DNA of 64,000 bases from Ursus arctos (lineage: Eukaryota; Chordata; Mammalia; Carnivora; Ursidae). The DNA lies in the NCBI RefSeq assembly GCF_023065955.2, contig NW_026622986.1:14161848-14225847 (forward strand), written 5' to 3'. A model generated the notes under the pieces. It made no database searches, was not told the DNA's origin, and saw nothing but the letters and a program-made list of their open reading frames with translations. Every line of letters starts with the position of its first letter. Within the stretch, counting starts at the first letter, position 1. Made by a program: the position numbers and the translations under genes. Positions 59,426-64,000 of this stretch are shown here, piece by piece.

Positions 59426-59605
59426 AGATTTTCCCTTCCTTCATCCTGATCCATTTCACTTAAAGGGCTGTCATCATTCACTTGTAGTGGACAATAAGTC
59501 GGGGAGTCAAACTTCTCAAAGTGTGGTGTAATCAGAGATTCTTCTGATGTCCATTTTTCATTTTCATCTTTCCTTGCTTCCTTTATACTCAAACGAAGAT
59601 CACTA
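59426..59605 (-). CDS. ANKRD26: ANKRD26 exon 1 of those seen (acidic linker)
   Basis: This 180-base block is open for 59 codons and begins with the third base of a codon. It reads through SDLRLSIKEARKDENEKW and ends LSEMDQDEGREN plus two bases. The donor is AATCT|GTAAAT. The acceptor is either TTTAAAG at 59606-59607 or TAG three bases further in, so the start is uncertain by 3 bases. The sequence is acidic and serine-rich, as expected for the linker between the ankyrin repeats and the coiled coils. The two leftover bases CT join the first base of the next exon to give a leucine codon, which fixes the phase. Confidence 0.7.
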
Positions 59606-59646
59606 CTTTAAAAAACCCAGTTAAAATAGCCATTAAAAAGCAATTT

Positions 59647-59846
59647 TTAAAAAAGATTTTATTTATTTATTTATTTGAGAGAGAGAGAGAGAGCATGAGC
59701 ACAAGCAGGGGGAACAGCAGGCAGAGGAAGAAGCAGACTCCCCACCGAGCACAGAGCCTGACTTGGGGCTCAATCCCAGGACCCTGAGATCATGACCTGA
59801 GCTGAAGGCAGACACTTAATCTTAGACTGAGCTACCCAGGTGCCCC
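59647..59846 (-). mobile_element. CAN-SINE upstream of exon 1
   Basis: Reverse SINE, T/A tract to GCTACCCAGGTGCCCC. It starts about 40 bases from the exon 1 acceptor. Confidence 0.92.
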
Positions 59847-59935
59847 AAGCTAATGTTTTCTAATAATGTTACCATAACGAATAAAAAAAAACAATTTTTT
59901 GTAAAATCCTGTTACCCTTCTCAATTCATTTATTT

Positions 59936-60142
59936 TTTTTTAAAGATTTATTTATTTATTTATTTGACAGAGAGAGAGAGAGAGAGACTGCCAGCGAGAG
60001 AGGGAACACAAGCAGGGGGAGTGGGAGAGGAAGAAGCAGGCTTCCCGTGGAGGAGCCTAATGCAGGGCTCGATACCACAACCCCGGGATCACGCCCTGAG
60101 CCGAAGGCAGAGGCTTAACGACTAAGCCACCCAGGCGCCCCA
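59936..60142 (-). mobile_element. CAN-SINE, reverse orientation
   Basis: Complete, ending GCCACCCAGGCGCCCC. TCAATTCATTTATT is on both sides. Confidence 0.94.
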
Positions 60143-60799
60143 TCAATTCATTTATTAATTCACAGAACAGTTATGAAGTCCAACCATTTATAAGGAAATA
60201 TACATTCCTTGCTTCAAAGACAGATAAATATACAATTATAACACAACATCATTTGTGGGGACAAAACTACTATGGACCTCTTTGTAGGAGCTGTGGAATC
60301 AAGCACCATATACCAAGGGACCTAGGAAAAGTCTTGCCTACCATGCATCGGATAACAGGCACACTCACTACATTCCCAGCTGTGGAACTAGCAATAGCCC
60401 ATAAATTGGCTCCAGCCCCTTCCTCTCAGCCACATCTGGGAGCCCCTGGAAAACACTGTCTTAGATAATCACCCATGGGTGAGAGAGCTTTTTTGGAAAA
60501 CCAGATTTCCTGCAGAAAAGTTTCAGCACACCACTGGAGAAAAAAAAAAGAAAAAAATCAGGTTTGGACACACTGGAAAGGTAATCATTAAAGACTACTT
60601 CAAATGCAAAGACAGCAATGCAAAACTTCAAAGAATATAAAAAGTCAAGGAAATATGACACCACCAAAGGATCACAATAATCTTCCAGTAATCGATCTCA
60701 AACACATGGAGATCTGCAATGTATATCTAAAAAAGAATTCAAAATGGCAGTTTTAAGGAAACTCAATGAGCTACAGGAAAACACAAAAAGCCAACGCAG

Positions 60800-60930
60800 G
60801 GGTGTCTGGGTGGCTCAGTCAGTTAAGCAGATTCTGCTTGTCCCTCTCCCTCTGCGACTCCCCCTTGCCCCGCTCACACACATGCTCTCTCCAAAATAAA
60901 TAAATAAATAAAATCTTAAGAATAAAAAGC
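60800..60930 (+). mobile_element. CAN-SINE with internal deletion
   Basis: GGGTGTCTGGGTGGCTCAGT runs directly into the CT-rich part, missing the middle, then AAATAAATAAATAAATAAAATC. Confidence 0.88.
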
Positions 60931-60995
60931 CAGTTCAATAAAATGAGAAGAATACTATACGAACAAAAGGAGAAGTTTAATAACGAGTTGGAAGG

Positions 60996-61172
60996 GCACC
61001 TGGATGCCTTGGTTGGTTAAGTGTCTGACTCTTGGTTTCGGCTCAGGTCATGATCTCAGGGGCTTGGGATCCAGCCCCGGGTCTGCTAGAGATTCTCACT
61101 CCCTCTTTCTGTCCCTCCCCTGACTTGCTCTCTTTCCCGCTCTCTAATAAATAAATAAAATCTTTTTTTAAA
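60996..61172 (+). mobile_element. CAN-SINE
   Basis: GGGCACCTGGATGCCTTGGT to AATAAATAAATAAAATC. Confidence 0.92.
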
Positions 61173-61939
61173 AAGACCTGGAAATAGTAAAAAAGAACTA
61201 AACAAAAATTCTGAAGCTGAATAATATAGGGAAGGAAATGAAAAAAACAACAGAAACCACTGACAGGAAAATGGATCCCCCCAACATCTGTGAATTTACA
61301 ATTTTCAAATTTTAACTTTCAAATGATCCAATCAGTGGAGAACAAAGAAAAACAGAATGAAAAAGAGTGAGAAAAGCCTACGTGATTATGGAATACCACT
61401 AAAAGAAACAATGTGTAAATTATTGCAGTTCCAGAAGGAGGAGAGAGGGGAAAAAAAGACATAAAGCTTCAAGAAGTCATGGGTGAGAACACTCAAACCT
61501 GGGGAAACATTTGGACATCTAAGTTTATGAAGCTCACACGTCACCAAACAAACTCAACTTAAAGAGATATTCTCCCAAACATATTATAATAAAACTGTCA
61601 AGAATCAAAACCAAAGAGAGAATAATAAAAGCAGCAAGAGAAAAGAAGCTTTTCACCTACAAGTGAACCCCCATAAGGCTATTAGCAATTTCTCAGCAGA
61701 AACCTTACAGTCCAGGAGACAGAGGGATTACATATTCAAAATGCTGAAAGAAAAGAACTGCCAACCAAGAATACCATACTGAGCAAAATTATCCTTCAGA
61801 AATCAAATCAAATCAGTAAGTTGGATACACATTAATATAATGAAAAAAATTATATGATCATCTCAATATGTGCAGACCAAGCATTTGACAAAATTCAACA
61901 TCTTTTCATGATAAACACTCTCAATACAGTGGGTACCAA

Positions 61940-62465
61940 AGTATCACAGCAGCAATGTCCACAAGAGCCAAACTGTGGAAGGAGCCGAGATGCCCTTCAA
62001 CAGATGAATGGATAAAGACGATATGGTGTATATATATAATGGGGTATTACTCAGCCATCAGAAAGGATGAAATCTTACCATTTGCATCGACGTGAATGGA
62101 ACTGGAGGGGATTATGCTGAGTGAAATAAGTCAGTCAGGGAGAGGCAATTATCATATGGTTTCACTCATCTGTGGAATATAAGAAACAGCACAGAGGATC
62201 ATAGGGGAAGCGAGGGAAAACTGAATGGAAAGAAATTAGAAGGGGAGACAAACCATGAGGGACTCTTAACTATGGGAAACAAACTGAGGGTTGCCGGAGG
62301 GGAGAGAGGTGGGAAGATGGTGTAACTGGGTGATGGGCACTAGGGAGGGCACTTGTGATGAGCACTGGGTGTTGCATGCAAGTGATGAATCACTAAAGTC
62401 TACCCCTGAAACCAATAATACATGTTAACTAACTTGAATTTAAATAACATCTAAAAAACAAAAAA
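61940..62465 (+). mobile_element. 5'-truncated L1 tail nested in the older L1
   Basis: AGCAGCAATGTCCACAAGAG, ACAGATGAATGGATAAAGAC, the purine-rich 3' region and an AAAAAACAAAAAAG tail. Confidence 0.82.
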
Positions 62466-63590
62466 GAAACAAGTAATATCATGAAAAGGCAACTTACAAA
62501 ATGAATGAAAATATTTGCAAGCCATGAATCTGAAAAATGGTTAATATCTAAAATATATAAGGAATTCATATAATCTGACAGCAAAAAACAAATAATTCAA
62601 TTAAAAACTGGGCCAAGCACCTTAACAGGCATCTTTCCTCAGAAGATATTCAAATGGCCAATGGTACCAAAAAAGGGGCTCAACATCACTATTCATCAGG
62701 GAAACCCAAATCAAAACCACAATGATATACCCATCACCTCACACCTGTTAAAGTGGCTTTCATCAAAAAGACAAAAGATACCACTGGCAACGTTGTACAG
62801 AAAAGGGAATCCTTGTACACCATTATGGGACTGTAAACTGGTACAGCCGCTCGGCAAACCAGTGTGGAGGTTCCTCAAAAAACTAAAAATGGAACTATCA
62901 TATGATCCAGTAATCCCATTTATGGGAACATATCTGACGAAAATGAAATCATTTCTCAAAGAGGTATCTGCACGCCTATGATTACTGCAGCATTATTTAT
63001 AGTAGCCAAGACACGGAAACAACCTAAGTGTCCATCAATGGATCCGGGGATTTAAAAAATGTGGTATGTATTTACAAGGGAATATTTTTAGCCACAAAAA
63101 AGAGGGAAACCCTGCCATTTGTGACAACATAAATGAACCTGGAGGGAATTATGCAAAGTGAAATAAGTCACACAGAAAGACAGATACTGTATGATCTGAC
63201 TTACAGTGGGATCTTCAAAAAAACAAATTTACAGACTGGTGGTGGGCCAAGGGTACAAACTTCCTGTTATAGGACTACTAAGTTCTGAGGGTCTAAAGTA
63301 CAGAATGCGGATTACAATTAACAATACTCTATGATACATTGGGAAGTTGCTAAGAGAGTTGCTAAAAAAGAAATGATAATTATGTGAGGTGATAGAGTTA
63401 TTAACACTATTATCATTTTACAATATAAAAGTATATTAAATTAATACAGGTATACCTTACACTTACACAGTTATCTGTCAATTATACCTCAATAAATCTG
63501 GAGAAAATTCAAAAATACTCATATGCCATTATATACCACTCAAAAATTGCAATAACCTGATTAATTTTGTTTGAAAAGAAAATGATTTGG

Positions 63591-63775
63591 GGGTGCCTGG
63601 GTGGCTCGGTCGGTTAAGCCTCTGCCTTCAGCTCAGGTCATAATCTCCAGGGCCTGGGATCTAGCCCTGCATCAGGCTCCCTGCTGAGCTTCTCCCTCTC
63701 CCTTTGCCCCTCCCTCCTGCTCCTGCTCTCTCCTTCTCTCTCACGAATAAATAAAAAAATTTTTTTAATTTTCTT
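63591..63775 (+). mobile_element. CAN-SINE
   Basis: GGGGTGCCTGGGTGGCTCGG to AATAAATAAAAAAATTTTTTT. Confidence 0.92.
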
Positions 63776-64000
63776 AAAGAATATGATTTGGTAAGTTTTG
63801 TATACTTTCAGCCTACTATTTAATCCTAATATAAAAAGTTAGATTTACCAACAGAAACTTATAATTACCTTTTCACGGACTAAATGCATGCAAGAGAATA
63901 TTATTAGCAAATAGCTACATAAATTTACAAAAAGACTGAAATTTCCCACAGGAGATTATCAATTTAGGAATTGAACATGAGCCCCTAAGAGCACTGAAAA

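Larger units (their letters stand above)
11836..59605 (-). pseudogene. ANKRD26: ANKRD26 (or close paralog), 15 exons of the coiled-coil half, apparently disrupted
   Basis: Reading the reverse complement gives fifteen blocks that match, in order, the central and C-terminal coiled-coil part of ANKRD26 as I remember the human protein (for example VNGLQKELS, QNARILQDGIL, SEASLEVTSR, KKCEKLEKDKKKLEQ, TNERLAEIRTKLLVEKQQ). Each block has AG and GT splice borders, and every junction phase agrees with its neighbour. ANKRD26 is a centrosome and membrane-associated scaffold with N-terminal ankyrin repeats. Those repeats are outside the window to the right, and the last exon or exons lie beyond the left edge. 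Introns are kept, so this is not a processed copy. Lesions seen: a one-base deletion plus an L1 insertion in exon 6, TAA and TAG in exon 7, TAA in exon 12. The other twelve exons are open. It could be the sole ANKRD26 locus decaying, a decaying duplicate, or a CCDC144-like relative. Confidence 0.8.
60480..63515 (+). mobile_element. older L1, ORF1 and ORF2 remnants plus 3' end
   Basis: 60480-61800 resembles L1M ORF1 (GCAGCAAGAGAAAAGAAGC, TTTCTCAGCAGAAACCTTAC). 62480-63515 is the L1MA-like ORF2 end and tail (TGGTACAGCCGCTCGGCAAA, ending TACCTCAATAAATCTGGAG). No open frame. Confidence 0.72.

Noticed and set aside
63869..63879. An 11-base minus-strand block with a good acceptor (TTGCATGCATTTAG) and donor (AAAAG|GTAATT)
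   Set aside because: It could be an ANKRD26 micro-exon, but at 11 bases it carries no recognisable sequence and its phase cannot be checked against the missing upstream exon.
1..64000. CRISPR arrays, prokaryotic operons or phage-like systems
   Set aside because: Introns, SINEs, L1s and microsatellites show this is vertebrate DNA. All repeats seen are retroelements or simple repeats, without spaced direct repeats.

Overview
The window is nuclear DNA from a carnivoran mammal. It is full of tRNA-Lys-derived CAN-SINEs (heads of the type GGCGCCTGGGTGGC, A/B-box-like body, CT-rich tract, AATAAA-rich A tail) in both orientations, plus carnivore-type L1 LINEs. The SINE variant with the 'ggcacagcggttaagcgtctgcc' head is typical of arctoid carnivores (bears, seals and relatives), but the species cannot be fixed from the sequence alone. 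There are no bacterial-style genes, CRISPR arrays, tRNA or rRNA genes.

The only host gene I can support lies on the minus strand, with its 5' part beyond the right edge and its 3' end beyond the left edge. Fifteen exons between 59605 and 11836 were found by reading the reverse complement. They have matching splice sites and a reading-frame phase that stays consistent from exon to exon, and together they encode the coiled-coil half of ANKRD26 (CCDC144C-like and DUF3496-like regions). About 3.15 kb of exon sequence is spread over about 48 kb. This copy looks broken. Exon 6 has lost one base and carries a 5'-truncated L1 with a 19-bp target-site duplication. The large exon 7 has two in-frame stops near its 3' end. 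Exon 12 has an in-frame stop, but also a perfect GAG|GTAAGT donor upstream of it that would remove the stop in frame. I therefore call it an unprocessed ANKRD26 pseudogene, or a decaying ANKRD26 or ANKRD26-like gene.

The rest is introns filled with mobile elements. From left to right: a near-full-length plus-strand L1 (copy A, 1-6424); a Tigger-like DNA transposon and an L1 scrap; ordinary intron up to exons 15-13; a MaLR-type LTR element (about 16264-19050) with an L1 inserted in its 5' LTR; a long minus-strand L1 with its GC-rich 5' region (copy C, 19206-25590); an older plus L1 (26800-28910); exon 12; a second near-full-length plus L1 (copy B, 30045-36130); exons 11-8; the large exon 7 and broken exon 6; exons 5 and 4; an ancient plus L1 peppered with SINEs (52015-56700); exons 3-1; and another old L1 (60480-63515).

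The most notable observations are the lesion set in the ANKRD26 copy, the in-frame escape splice donor in exon 12, and the mosaic relationship of L1 copies A and B. A and B share one SINE insertion and the same frameshifts over a central tract of about 3.8 kb that is nearly identical, while their outer parts are clearly more diverged. That pattern suggests gene conversion.
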